Below are positions 8,845-18,261 of a DNA stretch of 64,000 nt, piece after piece. The stretch spans positions 4,588,001-4,652,000 of the forward strand of contig NZ_JAUSXI010000001.1 of assembly GCF_030815865.1 (NCBI RefSeq), written 5' to 3'. A model generated the notes under the pieces. It searched no databases. It was not told the DNA's origin and was given only the letters and a program-made list of their open reading frames with translations. The DNA comes from Arthrobacter globiformis (GTDB taxonomy: Bacteria > Actinomycetota > Actinomycetes > Actinomycetales > Micrococcaceae). Each line of letters starts with the position of its first letter. The first letter of the stretch is position 1. The position numbers were made by a program, and so were the translations under genes.

Positions 8845-9537
8845 ATGACCCCAGAAGCCATGGTTGGAGACATCACTCACCTGCTTGAAGTTTGGGTAGC
8901 CGGTTGGGCAGGTTGCCGGGGCTATGAGACGCGCACCGAGGGACGGTTCCCCGCCGCCCTGCGTGCTGACACGACCGGGGACTGGGAATACTTCGCCTCT
9001 GATCCGACGGACGCCGAGTTCGCGGACCTGGCAGCAAAGACTGCCGAGGCCCCCAAGCGGGTCCTGACCATCCTGACCAATGATGTGGGACGCTACAAGC
9101 TCTTGGCTGAACAACACAACCTCAACGCCACGTCAGCATCCCAGACCATGATGGTGGTGGACATGGAAACCCAGGACTCCGAGGACCCCTGGCTCTCGGA
9201 CGACGACCTGTCCCTGAAAACATGGGAGTCCGACGGTGTCCACTTTGCCGAAGTACGATCCGACGACACGCTGGCCGTGAGCGGCCGTGTAATGGTCATC
9301 AACGGCACCGCGGTGTTCGACAAGATTGTCACCGAACCCTCCTTCCAGCGCCGAGGCCTGGGCAGCTTCATCATGAAGGCGCTGGCGGCGCAGGCGTTTT
9401 CGCACGATGTGGAGGACGGCCTCCTGCTGGCCTCCCTGGACGGGCAAAAGCTGTATTCACATCTGGGCTGGTCCTCGGTGTGCCACGTCCTGATGCTCTC
9501 CGCCTCCGATGAGGGCTCCGACCTCTCCGTGGTCTGA
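8845..9537 (+). CDS. GNAT-family acetyltransferase
   Basis: A 230-residue protein. The acetyl-CoA-binding motif A is visible as QRRGLGSFIMKALAAQA (about residues 168-184), followed by a strand and the YSHLGW motif common near the end of GNAT domains. The N-terminal 110 residues are an acidic extension without recognised motifs. ATG 8845 was chosen; ATG 8818 in frame is an alternative. The substrate is unknown. The gene is single, divergent from trhO. Confidence 0.82.
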   Translation: MTPEAMVGDITHLLEVWVAGWAGCRGYETRTEGRFPAALRADTTGDWEYFASDPTDAEFADLAAKTAEAPKRVLTILTNDVGRYKLLAEQHNLNATSASQTMMVVDMETQDSEDPWLSDDDLSLKTWESDGVHFAEVRSDDTLAVSGRVMVINGTAVFDKIVTEPSFQRRGLGSFIMKALAAQAFSHDVEDGLLLASLDGQKLYSHLGWSSVCHVLMLSASDEGSDLSVV

Positions 9538-9645
9538 CCCTTCCCTGCATACGCCCCCTGCCTGATTCCGTCCCGGGGCAGCTGTTCCGGCCCGGGGCCA
9601 GCTGTTTCGTGTCGGCGATTTTTGCCCGGATGAAACAATGTTGGG

Positions 9646-12045
9646 GTGAACCCCCATGACTCGCTGATTCCGTTGCTGGGCCGTGGCCCGGACCCGGAGC
9701 AGCTTCGGCATGTGCGGACCATTCCGGCCCGCAACGCCGTGCACGAACCGTGGCCGGCCTGGGCACACCCGGACCTTGTCGCGGCCTACGGCAAACTCGG
9801 CATCCACCAGCCCTACCGGCATCAGATCCGGGCGGCGGACATTGCCCACGGCGGCGGGCACGTGGTGATTGCAACCGGGACGGCATCCGGGAAATCCCTG
9901 GCCTACCAACTGCCGGCGCTGGATGCGATTCACCGCTCCGAGCTACGCGTCCTGTCGGACCCCGGAAAAATCCACGACGACGGCGCGGTGACGCTCTACC
10001 TCTCCCCCACCAAGGCGCTGGCTGCTGATCAGCTCGCGGCAATCCGGTCCCTGAACCTGCCCACCGTCCGGGCTGAAACCTACGACGGCGACACCGACCA
10101 GGCCTCCCGCCGCTGGATCCGCGACCACGCGAACTTCATTCTGGCCAACCCCGACATGCTGCACTTCGGCATCCTGCCGAACCATGCCTGGTGGGCGGGG
10201 TTCTTCCGGCGCCTGCGCTACGTGATCGTGGACGAGGCGCACAGCTACCGTGGTGTCTTCGGCTCCCATGTGGCCAACCTGATGCGCCGGCTGCGGCGTA
10301 TCTGCGCTTACTACGCGGCCGATGGCAGCTCCGCCGGACCGGTGTTCATCGCGGCGTCCGCCACCGCTTCCGAACCGGAGAAGTCCTTTGGCCGGCTCAT
10401 TGGCGCCGCCGTCCAGGGAGTCTCCGAAGACTCCTCGCCGCACGGGTCCACGACGGTGGCGTTCTGGGAACCTGCGCTCAGTGAGGTGCGCGGCGAAAAC
10501 GGGGCAAAGGAACGCAGGACGGCGGTGGCCGAGACCGCCGACCTTCTCGCGAACCTTGTCTCGTCACGGGTCCGGACCATCGCCTTCATCAAGTCCCGGC
10601 GCGGCGCCGAAACCATCTCTTCCATCACCAAGCGGCTCCTGGAAGAAGTTGACCCCAGCCTGCCGCAACGGGTGGCGGCCTACCGCTCCGGATACCTCCC
10701 GGAGGAACGCCGTGCCTTGGAAAGGGCGCTGCGGACCGGCCAGTTGCTGGGCATTTCCAGTACTTCGGCCCTCGAACTCGGCATCGACATCTCGGGGCTC
10801 GACGCGGTGCTGGTGGCCGGCTGGCCCGGCACCAGGGCGTCCCTTTTCCAGCAGATCGGCCGGGCGGGCCGCGCCGGACAGGACGCCATTGCCGCCTTCG
10901 TGGCCAGCGATGATCCCCTGGACACCTACCTGGTCAATCATCCGGAAGCCATCTTCGACGTGTCCGTTGAGGCGACTGTGTTTGATCCATCCAACCCCTA
11001 TGTCCTGGGCCCGCACCTCTGTGCCGCGGCCGCTGAGCTTCCGCTCGGCGTGGCCGAGCTGCCGCTGTTCGGAGCCACAGCAGAGAAACTGCTCGGGCAG
11101 CTGGTGGCACAGGGGTACCTGCGGCGGCGCCCGGCCGGCTGGTTCTGGACCCACCCGCAAAGCGCGGCCGCCATGGTGAACCTGCGGGCCGACGGCGGCG
11201 GGCCGGTGAGCATCGTGGATGCCGACACGGGTTCGCTGCTGGGAACCATGGATTCGCCGCAGACGCACTACCAGGCCCACACGGGGGCCGTGTACGTCCA
11301 TCAGGGCGCCAGCTACGTGGTGGAGGACCTGAACGAGGACGATCACTGCGTTGTGGTACGCCGGGCCAATCCCGACTACTACACGACTGCCCGGGACATC
11401 ACGCAGATCGAGGTACTCGAGACCCAGCGGACGGAGCAGTGGGGCGATGTTGCCGTGCACTTCGGTGACGTCAAGGTCACAACGCAAGTGGTCTCCTTTC
11501 AGCGGAAGGCCATGATTTCCAATGAAGTCCTGGGTGAGGAACCCCTCGAGTTGGGAGCCCGGGACCTGTTTACGAAGGCCGTGTGGTTTGTGGTGGAGAA
11601 CCGGTCACTCACGGGCGCCGGACTCATCGAAGCGCAGTTCCCCGGAGCCCTCCACGCGGCCGAGCACGCCGCCATCGGACTGCTGCCGCTGGTTGCCTCG
11701 AGCGACCGCTGGGACATCGGCGGGGTTTCGACCGCAATCCATGCCGACACCGGTGTACCGACGATTTTCGTGTACGACGGGCACCCGGGCGGCGCTGGCT
11801 TTGCCGAGCGGGGCTTCGAGAAAGCCAAGGTGTGGCTCTCGGCCACGCGAGACGCGATCGAGGCCTGCGAGTGCGAATCAGGTTGCCCTTCCTGCGTCCA
11901 GTCCCCGAAATGTGGCAACAAGAACAACCCGTTGGACAAGGACGCCGCCGTCACGCTGATCGATGTCCTGCTGAAGGACGCGCGGGACGCGTCAGCGCCA
12001 CAGGATTCCAGGGCGGACGCGGCGGCGCCGAACGCGGTGTTGTAA
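9646..12045 (+). CDS. DEAD/DEAH-box helicase with DUF1998 domain (MrfA/Hrq1-like)
   Basis: A 799-residue SF2 helicase. Walker A is TGTASGKS (77-84), DEAH lies at 196-199, and helicase motif VI appears as QQIGRAGRAGQ. The C-terminus carries a cysteine cluster (ACECESGCPSCVQSPKCGN), which in the characterised B. subtilis MrfA binds zinc. That family is linked to repair of mitomycin-type DNA adducts. Here no partner exonuclease gene lies next to it. It starts at GTG 9646. The same type of gene sits near topA in mycobacteria (Rv3649, from memory). Confidence 0.9.
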   Translation: MNPHDSLIPLLGRGPDPEQLRHVRTIPARNAVHEPWPAWAHPDLVAAYGKLGIHQPYRHQIRAADIAHGGGHVVIATGTASGKSLAYQLPALDAIHRSELRVLSDPGKIHDDGAVTLYLSPTKALAADQLAAIRSLNLPTVRAETYDGDTDQASRRWIRDHANFILANPDMLHFGILPNHAWWAGFFRRLRYVIVDEAHSYRGVFGSHVANLMRRLRRICAYYAADGSSAGPVFIAASATASEPEKSFGRLIGAAVQGVSEDSSPHGSTTVAFWEPALSEVRGENGAKERRTAVAETADLLANLVSSRVRTIAFIKSRRGAETISSITKRLLEEVDPSLPQRVAAYRSGYLPEERRALERALRTGQLLGISSTSALELGIDISGLDAVLVAGWPGTRASLFQQIGRAGRAGQDAIAAFVASDDPLDTYLVNHPEAIFDVSVEATVFDPSNPYVLGPHLCAAAAELPLGVAELPLFGATAEKLLGQLVAQGYLRRRPAGWFWTHPQSAAAMVNLRADGGGPVSIVDADTGSLLGTMDSPQTHYQAHTGAVYVHQGASYVVEDLNEDDHCVVVRRANPDYYTTARDITQIEVLETQRTEQWGDVAVHFGDVKVTTQVVSFQRKAMISNEVLGEEPLELGARDLFTKAVWFVVENRSLTGAGLIEAQFPGALHAAEHAAIGLLPLVASSDRWDIGGVSTAIHADTGVPTIFVYDGHPGGAGFAERGFEKAKVWLSATRDAIEACECESGCPSCVQSPKCGNKNNPLDKDAAVTLIDVLLKDARDASAPQDSRADAAAPNAVL

Positions 12046-12186
12046 CGAACACGGTCTGGGTGACGAACACGGTCTGGGTGGCGAACGCCGCCTATGTTGA
12101 CGCCGGGACCCGAGCTGGAACGGGGCCCAAGAGTAAGGGTCAAGTACCGTCTAAGCCCGGCGCGCATGTTTGGAGCCGCGCGAAGT

Positions 12187-12582
12187 TCAGGGCGGCGGTC
12201 CCGCCCTGGCACGGCCGGTGGCGATGCCCAGGAGCTGCCCAGCAGACAGCTCCGTGCTGACTTCGACAGACTGGTCGCCTCCCGCGGTGCAGCTGGTGAG
12301 CGTTGCCTTGTGGCGGGCAGCCACCGCCGCAGCCACGAGGCAGGGCTCCCCCGGTGAAACGCCGCGGAGCGCGTCAGCCGCGGCCAACGCGGCGAGGTCG
12401 GCCGCGGCGGCGGCCTTGGACGCCGCCGCGGACGCCTGCGCCAGCAGGAGGAGCAGTGACATGACCATGACCACCACCATGCCGAGCGCCGCGGCCAGCA
12501 CCGTGCCTGATCCGCGTTCGGATCCGACTCCCGGCACCGGATTCCAGCGCTTGCCAAGGCGCTGTTTGTGCTGCTGGTTCAC
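12187..12582 (-). CDS. TadE-like secretion/helicase-neighbourhood protein (Rv3654c type)
   Basis: A 131-residue protein starting at GTG 12582, which overlaps the stop of the upstream TadE-like gene by 4 bases (GTGA). After a short basic N-terminus it has GSGTVLAAALGMVVVMVMSL, a prepilin-like hydrophobic helix. An Ala-rich helix and a small Cys-containing C-terminal domain follow. This is the layout of the Rv3654c family, the last gene of the actinobacterial tad locus and often found beside a DEAD helicase, as here. Probable minor pseudopilin; role not established. Confidence 0.8.
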   Translation of the reverse strand: MNQQHKQRLGKRWNPVPGVGSERGSGTVLAAALGMVVVMVMSLLLLLAQASAAASKAAAAADLAALAAADALRGVSPGEPCLVAAAVAARHKATLTSCTAGGDQSVEVSTELSAGQLLGIATGRARAGPPP

Positions 12583-13130
12583 AGGGGCCGCCCGGCAGCA
12601 ACGCCGTATCCAAGGTCGGCCCGCGCCGACCGCATCGCCTGCACCGGTCCAGGAGGCGGCGCCGATGTTGCCGTTTCGCTGCGCGCCTCGGCCCTGGCGG
12701 TCAACGTCCAGGGCACCATGCGGCCCAGGGGTCCCGCCGCCCGGTCCGACACTGTGACGCTCATCCATTCACTGCCGGGCACCACTGCCGACGACGCCGA
12801 AGGGCCAGCCAGCTTCCGCACAATACCGTCGACGGCGGCAGGGTCCTCACCCCTGGCAAGTGCCCTGGCACCGGCCCGGGCCGCATCCTCCAGCCGCAAC
12901 TGGGTGATCCCCGCCGCAGACCCCGCGAGCAGCATCGCCAAAAGCAGCAGGACCGCCGGAAGAGCGACCGCAAACTCGGCGGTCACCGCGCCGCGGCTGT
13001 TCCCGTGGTCCGTCTTGGCACCGCGGGCCTTCCCCTGACCGCGGCTGCCGGCCTCATCTCCGGTTGGGCTCCTGTGCTGCCGGCAGGACATAAGTCCGGC
13101 CGCCTGAAGGGTCTGCGGAGCGGGTTTCAC
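12579..13130 (-). CDS. TadE-family pseudopilin
   Basis: A 183-residue protein. A 40-residue basic leader precedes RGAVTAEFAVALPAVLLLLA (about residues 46-65), the TadE signature with Glu five positions after the probable processing glycine. The rest is an extracytoplasmic domain. It probably contributes a minor pilin to the Flp/Tad pilus. The start at 13130 overlaps the stop of the pilin gene by 4 bases. A start nearer the signature is possible, since the leader is longer than usual. Confidence 0.85.
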   Translation of the reverse strand: MKPAPQTLQAAGLMSCRQHRSPTGDEAGSRGQGKARGAKTDHGNSRGAVTAEFAVALPAVLLLLAMLLAGSAAGITQLRLEDAARAGARALARGEDPAAVDGIVRKLAGPSASSAVVPGSEWMSVTVSDRAAGPLGRMVPWTLTARAEARSETATSAPPPGPVQAMRSARADLGYGVAAGRPL

Positions 13131-13414
13131 GGCAGGGCCAGCGCCGTACGGATCAGGTTGAGCAGGAAGCCACGGACTTCGTCGCTTCGCAGGATGAACA
13201 CCAAGAGCCCGGCGAAGCCTACCGCCGCCAGCGTGGCGATGGCATACTCGGCAGTCGCCATGCCGGCTTCAGAGCCCATGAGACGCCTGCGTGGCCGTGG
13301 CTTCACCCGCGGCGCCATGCGGGCTCCCGGATAGATCTCCAGCACGTCGGCTTCTTCGGAGTCCGGGCGCAAGGCACGGGCGGCTTCACCCGTGGTGTGG
13401 TGGTTGAGGGACAT
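13127..13414 (-). CDS. Flp-type pilin, DUF4244 family
   Basis: A 95-residue small protein and the likely major subunit of the Tad pilus. The basic stretch KPRPRRRL is followed by GSEAGMATAEYAIATLAAVG. This is a type IVb prepilin motif with Glu and Tyr after the cleavage glycine, then a hydrophobic helix to the C-terminus. ATG 13414 was chosen because AAAGGA lies just upstream and the longer frame has no signal. It is separated from tadC by a 385-base gap that may carry its own promoter, so it could be transcribed at a higher level than the assembly genes. Confidence 0.85.
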   Translation of the reverse strand: MSLNHHTTGEAARALRPDSEEADVLEIYPGARMAPRVKPRPRRRLMGSEAGMATAEYAIATLAAVGFAGLLVFILRSDEVRGFLLNLIRTALALP

Positions 13415-13799
13415 AAATTTTTCCTTTCTGGAGTCCCGGCCAATTGCCGGTGCATTGAACTCTCCCGTCCGCCGCCCGGACCGGTAAGGCTTGACCTTCC
13501 CTAAGTGGAAAAGCGACCAGATCGGCCGCATGTGGAGGGAGAGTACCGGTGTATCCGCGGCGGCCCACGGGCAGTGTGCCCGTGTGGCAGCGTCAAAATA
13601 CGAGGCAGCGGTAATGCATGGCAGCGCTACATACGTGGCAGCGCGAAAAGGCTTGTGGCGTCAGTTTTGACGCCGGGAAAGATGTGCCAACTCCGCCGGA
13701 CATGCGGCTGGAAGCAATGTGCCAGTCCCGCTAGACATGCGGCGCAGGAGAATGCGGCACGATCGCACGCACCAACCGGGGTTGTAAGACCGATGGACC
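13415..13799. other. Gene-free gap upstream of the pilin gene, with short repeats
   Basis: No gene is supported here. The gap contains a hairpin GGCGTCA-N4-TGACGCC (13657-13674). Four copies of GGCAGCG lie at 13586, 13604, 13620 and 13637, spaced 16-18 bases. Two imperfect 27-base direct repeats (13682-13708 and 13717-13743) are 35 bases apart and both end in GACATGCGGC. The position suggests a control region for the pilin and pseudopilin genes. Confidence 0.6.
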
Positions 13800-14414
13800 T
13801 CAGCTGCCCGAAGGAACCAGGGCGAGCAGCACTGGAACGACTCCCAGGCATATGAAGGCGGGCAGTGAACAAAGCCCCAGCGGAACCACCAGCTTGATCC
13901 CGAGGGAGGCCGCGCGTTTCTCCGCGGCCCGGAAGCGTTCCCGCCGCATTCTGGCGGCCTGGGCATAAAGGATGGACGACGACGGCGCACCAGTCAGCGC
14001 AGCGAAGCCCAAGGCGTCTCGCAGAGCGAGTATTTCCGGCGAGCACACGTCTGAACTCCGCCAAGCCGTCCCCCAGTCGGCGCCAATGGCCATGGCTCCC
14101 ACGACAGGCCGCAGGGCGCGGCCATACTCGGGTGAGGCCGCAGCGGCCACCAGTTCCAAGGCTCGTCCGATACCCGCCCCTGCATGGAGCATGGCGGCAA
14201 TCAGCTCAAGCATCATGGCGGTATCCCGCAATCCTGGGGACCGCCCTGCCCGATCTTGAGAATCGTCGTCCCCATCCGTAATACCGTTGCCCGCCGCCCG
14301 GCCGCGCTGGCGGAGGAGCCCTGATCTCCCGTGAGCGGTTCGACTAAAGGCGAGGCCTGCGGATGCAGCCAGCGCAAGGGAGATAAGGGCAGCAGCCAGA
14401 ACTGATCCGCTCAT
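13800..14414 (-). CDS. Tad pilus inner-membrane platform protein, TadC-like
   Basis: A 204-residue type II secretion F-domain protein. There is an N-terminal membrane helix (SVLAAALISLALAASAGLAF). The T2SS-F domain begins about residue 60 (MLELIAAMLHAGAGIGRALELVA), and a C-terminal hydrophobic hairpin (LVVPLGLCSLPAFICLGVVP) closes the protein. It pairs with the preceding TadB-like protein to form the assembly platform. ATG 14414 begins the membrane helix; the longer frame overlaps tadB out of register. Confidence 0.85.
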   Translation of the reverse strand: MSGSVLAAALISLALAASAGLAFSRTAHGRSGLLRQRGRAAGNGITDGDDDSQDRAGRSPGLRDTAMMLELIAAMLHAGAGIGRALELVAAAASPEYGRALRPVVGAMAIGADWGTAWRSSDVCSPEILALRDALGFAALTGAPSSSILYAQAARMRRERFRAAEKRAASLGIKLVVPLGLCSLPAFICLGVVPVLLALVPSGS

Positions 14415-14457
14415 TGGCCCAATCCCGTCATGCAGGGGCAGTCGGATTGGTGGATTT

Positions 14458-15258
14458 TCATGGCACGGCCTCGCCGGCCGCTGCCCGGACGAGCCTCGCG
14501 GACCAGATGCGGCCAGCAACGGTCAGCCCGATGCCCGCGACCAGGGCAGCCATCCCGAACGGCGTACCCAGCAACATAGCCAGCGGGTCCACGCCGAGGC
14601 AGACACCCAGTCCCAGTCCCAGCAGCGGGAGCCAGGTCAGCAGTGCGACCGTCGCTTTCGGTCCGGCGAGCGCCGTCTGCCGGGCTGCTTCAGCGTCGTC
14701 TTCAACCTCCAGCTGAGCCGCAAAGCGCGTCAGGACGTCAGCCAGCGGACAGCCGCTGGCGGCCGCTATCTCGAAGCAGGCTGCCAACTCAGCCCAGATC
14801 CGAGGCTCTCTGCTACCGGATCCATGACGCGAGGGCCAACATGCCGACCGCATAGCGTCCGCTACCGGAGCTCCCCGCAGGGCCGCTCCCCGGGCGGCTG
14901 ACAGGACGGCCGCCGATCCGGGGCTGAGCCGTGGCCGGCGGGGGTCGTCATCTGCGGACCCCTGCTCCACGTAGAGCTGCCACAGTTCGTCCCACAGGCG
15001 CGAAGGAGACCGGCCACCCTTCAGCAGGGCAGCCAGCTGCTGAACCACAACGGTTAGGGACACGGAGGTCTCCTTGCGGCCCCGGGCGAGGCCAATACCG
15101 CCCCGCCCCGTTGTTGCAGGCCTGCCGCTGCGGCGGACACGGCCGCCGGTTGCGCCACCCGGGCCGAAGGCACTGCGTGCCCGCCGAAGTGGCCCACGCG
15201 CAGGGCTCAGGATCAGCCACGCGGCAAGCACCAGTACGCCAACAAAGACCGCGGTCAT
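14458..15258 (-). CDS. Tad pilus inner-membrane platform protein, TadB-like
   Basis: A 266-residue T2SS-F family protein. It has an N-terminal membrane helix (MTAVFVGVLVLAAWLIL), an Arg/Gly-rich loop and a cytoplasmic F domain (VVQQLAALLKGGRSPSRLWD). Two hydrophobic segments near the end (ATVALLTWLPLLGLGLGVCL; MAALVAGIGLTVAGRIW) follow. The start overlaps the tadA stop by 4 bases. It forms the membrane platform on which the ATPase acts. Confidence 0.88.
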   Translation of the reverse strand: MTAVFVGVLVLAAWLILSPARGPLRRARSAFGPGGATGGRVRRSGRPATTGRGGIGLARGRKETSVSLTVVVQQLAALLKGGRSPSRLWDELWQLYVEQGSADDDPRRPRLSPGSAAVLSAARGAALRGAPVADAMRSACWPSRHGSGSREPRIWAELAACFEIAAASGCPLADVLTRFAAQLEVEDDAEAARQTALAGPKATVALLTWLPLLGLGLGVCLGVDPLAMLLGTPFGMAALVAGIGLTVAGRIWSARLVRAAAGEAVP

Positions 15259-16733
15259 GCTGCTGCCCTGCGGGCTCCACGTTTTTCACTCATGATCCCC
15301 CGACCGTCGTGTCCCGTCGACACGGCGGGCGCGTCCGGCTGCGCCCGCTCCGGCCCGTCAGCCACTGTCGTACCCAGACCGGCACTGGGGGCGGGGTCGG
15401 AGTCGCTGGCGGGGACGGAGCCGCGTACGTGGCCGGCATCAGGGACAGTGCCTGCATCCAGGGCAAGGCACGGATCGAGGGCCAGGCGCTGGGCAAGGAT
15501 CTCCCACGCCGGCCCGGGAACCGGCCCGCCGGCTGAAACGTCCACGGCAACGGCGACGTCGAGGCCACCCGGCCGCTCGGCCAGGACGCCGATGCACGCG
15601 ACGTAACGTCCGTGCCTTGACCGGGCCACATGCACCACCACCTCAAGGGCGCTGGCAACCTGCAGCCGGACCGCATCCTGGCCAAGCCCAGCCAGGGCTC
15701 CGAGAGCGGTGAGCCGGGCCGGAACCGCACCTGCGGCGTTCGCGTGGATGGTGCCGCCGCCTCCGGTGTGGCCCGTGTTCATGGCCGTCAGGAGTTCGCG
15801 CACCTCGGCACCCCTGCACTCCCCCACAATCAGACGGTCCGGCCGCATCCTCAGGGCCTGGCGAACGAGTTCCCCAAGGTCCACGGCGCCGCCTCCCTCG
15901 AGGTTGCCGTGCCGCGACTCCAGCGAGACGACGTGAGGGTGCACCGGATTAAGCTCCGAGGCGTCCTCGATCAGGACCAGCCGCTCCCCCGGATGGCAGA
16001 GCCCCAGCAGGGTAGACAGGAGGGTCGTCTTTCCGGAGCCGGTGGCTCCGCTGACCAGGAAGCTCAGCCGCTGCTCCACCATGCGTTCCAGAACGCGTTG
16101 AACCAGCGGCCCAAACATGCCCCCGTCCCGGAGCTCGTCCATGCTGAAGACCTGTTCCCGCCGGATCCTGATGCTGAGCAGCGTGCCAGCCGCCGAGATG
16201 GGCGGCAGGACGGCATGGACCCGGTAGCCGCCCTCGAGCCGCACATCCACGCACGGCGATCCGTCGTCCAGCCGCCTGCCGCCCGATGCCACAAGCCTGG
16301 CGGCAAGGGCCCTGAGCTGCGCCTCCCCTGCGAAGGTCACGGATGTCCGTTCGATGCCGCGGCCCCTGTCCAGCCACACGGAGTCCGGGGCGTTCACGAA
16401 GATGTCCGTGACCGACGGGTCCCGGACCAGATGCTGCAACGGCCCCAGGCCGTTGAGCTCAGCGCTGATGCGCTCAGCGGCGGCGAGGGAACCGGCTGTG
16501 CCCAGCAGCTTCCCGGTGGCCTGCACCGCGGCCGCCACCCGCGACGGGGTCACCGGCCCGGCGTCGGCCATGACCGACTCGCGGACGGTCTCAAGAAGCC
16601 CCGCATCCAGGACCCGGGCCGCACGCCGGCGCCCGGCAGTCTCCGCGAGCGCGGCGCGGGAGGTGGGTGCACCGGGTGCGGCGCGGCCGCCGGTATCGGC
16701 ACCGGCCGGGGGCACTCCCAGATGCGCACTCAC
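15255..16733 (-). CDS. tadA: Tad pilus assembly ATPase
   Basis: A 492-residue secretion ATPase of the PilT/VirB11 superfamily that powers pilus assembly. The N-terminal domain (40-200) contains DIFVNAPDSVW and SIRIRR. Walker A is GATGSGKT (229-236), the Asp box includes LIEDASELNP, and the Walker B segment is RLIVGECRGAEV. A His motif is seen in GGGGTIHANAA. A Pro/Ala/Asp-rich tail of about 70 residues follows the fold. Start and stop overlap the flanking genes by 4 bases each, so the genes are translationally coupled. Confidence 0.93.
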   Translation of the reverse strand: MSAHLGVPPAGADTGGRAAPGAPTSRAALAETAGRRRAARVLDAGLLETVRESVMADAGPVTPSRVAAAVQATGKLLGTAGSLAAAERISAELNGLGPLQHLVRDPSVTDIFVNAPDSVWLDRGRGIERTSVTFAGEAQLRALAARLVASGGRRLDDGSPCVDVRLEGGYRVHAVLPPISAAGTLLSIRIRREQVFSMDELRDGGMFGPLVQRVLERMVEQRLSFLVSGATGSGKTTLLSTLLGLCHPGERLVLIEDASELNPVHPHVVSLESRHGNLEGGGAVDLGELVRQALRMRPDRLIVGECRGAEVRELLTAMNTGHTGGGGTIHANAAGAVPARLTALGALAGLGQDAVRLQVASALEVVVHVARSRHGRYVACIGVLAERPGGLDVAVAVDVSAGGPVPGPAWEILAQRLALDPCLALDAGTVPDAGHVRGSVPASDSDPAPSAGLGTTVADGPERAQPDAPAVSTGHDGRGIMSEKRGARRAAA

Positions 16734-18040
16734 CGGAGGTCCCCGGCCTGCAGGTCGCCGGCGAGGAGGCCCAGCACCGACGAGGCGAAACGCCGGACAG
16801 TCTTCCGCCTGCCCTGGTCGAGCAGGCGGCCCAGCTCGGTGGCCGAGGCCGTCCCCCGCACTTCGGGCATGACTCCGTGCAGGGGGAGCCCCACGGATTC
16901 GGCGACCAGCGCGGCGTCAAGAGCAACCCCGGCCTTCCCCCTGATGACCAGGGCCGATTCGACCGGCGGAAGCTCCTGCATCAGCCGGGCGGCGGCGACT
17001 GCAGCCTTCAGCTGGGCCGGTACGACGACGAGGAGGCGGTCGCAATCCCAGGCGAACGTGCGCAGCGGCTCGGCGTTGCGGCCGATATCGACAATCACCA
17101 CCTCGTAGCCCCGCCGCGCGGCGTCGAGGACGTTTCCCACGGTGACCGGGTCCACGAGCGGCGGCCGTTCCCTGCTTCCGGGCCAGGACAGAAATGAGAA
17201 CCCGCCGGCGACGGGTAAGGCGTCCGCGAGCTGCTGCGGGTCAATGCTGCCACTCGCATCGGCCAGGTCTGGCCAGCGGAGACCCGGGGATTCCTCCGCT
17301 GCGAGGGCCAGTTCGAGTCCGCCGCCCCACGGATCGGCGTCGACGAGCAGGACCCGGGCACCGAGTTCAGCTGCTGCCTGGGCGAGCCACGCCGCCGCGG
17401 TGGTGGCGCCTGCCCCTCCGCAGCCCCCGGTAATGCCGAGCACCAGGCCTCCGGCCTCCGGTGAACGTGACCGGTTGAGGTACTCGGCCAGCCACGCGGC
17501 GGCGTCGGGAAGTACGGCGACGCGTTGCGCACCCAACGCGGCGCCCAGATGCCAGAGAGTGTCCCCTTCCCCGCTCAGCCCGACGAGGACGGCAGGGGCA
17601 CGGCGCCGGGGCGGCAGTTCACGGACGTCGCTGCCAACCAGGACGTCAGCGGCGGAATCCCAGAATGGCGCGGCCTGCGCAACGTCGTCCACCACCCGGA
17701 GCCGCCCTCCGGCGGCTGCAACAATCCGTTCCACTTCACCCCGCAGGAATTCAAAGCCCGTGACCAGCAGGACGTCACCACCGTCAGCGGGAAGCCAGGT
17801 TCCGGGTTCAGAGCCGGTCAGTGACCCCACCTGCGCCGGCCTGGGCTGGGCCGCTGGCCGCCGGCTGCTCCGAGGCGCCGGTGAGGGTCCATCCGGGAAG
17901 CCGCCCGTCGGCTCTGCCCAAAGACCGTCTGCACCAGACGCCGCAGCACCGGGCAGCCTGCCTTCGGGCGGCGCAGCATCCGGCAGCGCGGTGTCCGGGT
18001 CTGATGGGAGTCGCCGGTTCCGGGCGTGGTGCCTGCTCAT
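16730..18040 (-). CDS. CpaE-like/septum-site-determining P-loop protein (Rv3660c/Ssd type)
   Basis: A 436-residue protein at the head of the tad locus. The N-terminal 90 residues are disordered (Pro/Ala/Ser-rich). A receiver-like domain follows (DVLLVTGFEFLRGEVERIV), then a ParA/MinD-type ATPase. Its deviant Walker A reads GGCGGAGATT in place of KGGVGKTT, as in related Ssd proteins. VLLVDADPWGGGLE and VVIVDIGRN supply further ATPase motifs. It probably positions the pilus machine at the membrane. ATG 18040 is the most likely start; the longer frame runs into the opposite-strand promoter region. Confidence 0.85.
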   Translation of the reverse strand: MSRHHARNRRLPSDPDTALPDAAPPEGRLPGAAASGADGLWAEPTGGFPDGPSPAPRSSRRPAAQPRPAQVGSLTGSEPGTWLPADGGDVLLVTGFEFLRGEVERIVAAAGGRLRVVDDVAQAAPFWDSAADVLVGSDVRELPPRRRAPAVLVGLSGEGDTLWHLGAALGAQRVAVLPDAAAWLAEYLNRSRSPEAGGLVLGITGGCGGAGATTAAAWLAQAAAELGARVLLVDADPWGGGLELALAAEESPGLRWPDLADASGSIDPQQLADALPVAGGFSFLSWPGSRERPPLVDPVTVGNVLDAARRGYEVVIVDIGRNAEPLRTFAWDCDRLLVVVPAQLKAAVAAARLMQELPPVESALVIRGKAGVALDAALVAESVGLPLHGVMPEVRGTASATELGRLLDQGRRKTVRRFASSVLGLLAGDLQAGDLR

Positions 18041-18261
18041 GCAGCAACTGTGCCCAATGGACCGGCCGCCCGTTAGAGACGAATGAGTGTATGTGGAAAA
18101 CCTGCCCCCGCCTCGCGCCGGGAAAGCCCAGCTCGTGGAGGACAAGAGGCAGCGGACATGCGGCAGAGGACAGAAGCGGCGGGACCTTGCGGACAATCCG
18201 GTGGCGCACCAGACCTCGGCCACGACGCCAGACAGCCCCGCGGCAGGGCAGAATTGGACAT

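Noticed and set aside
12043..12082. Tandem GAACACGGTCTGGGTG repeat after the helicase gene as a regulatory element
   Set aside because: Only two copies in a short convergent spacer; no symmetry or link to a promoter.
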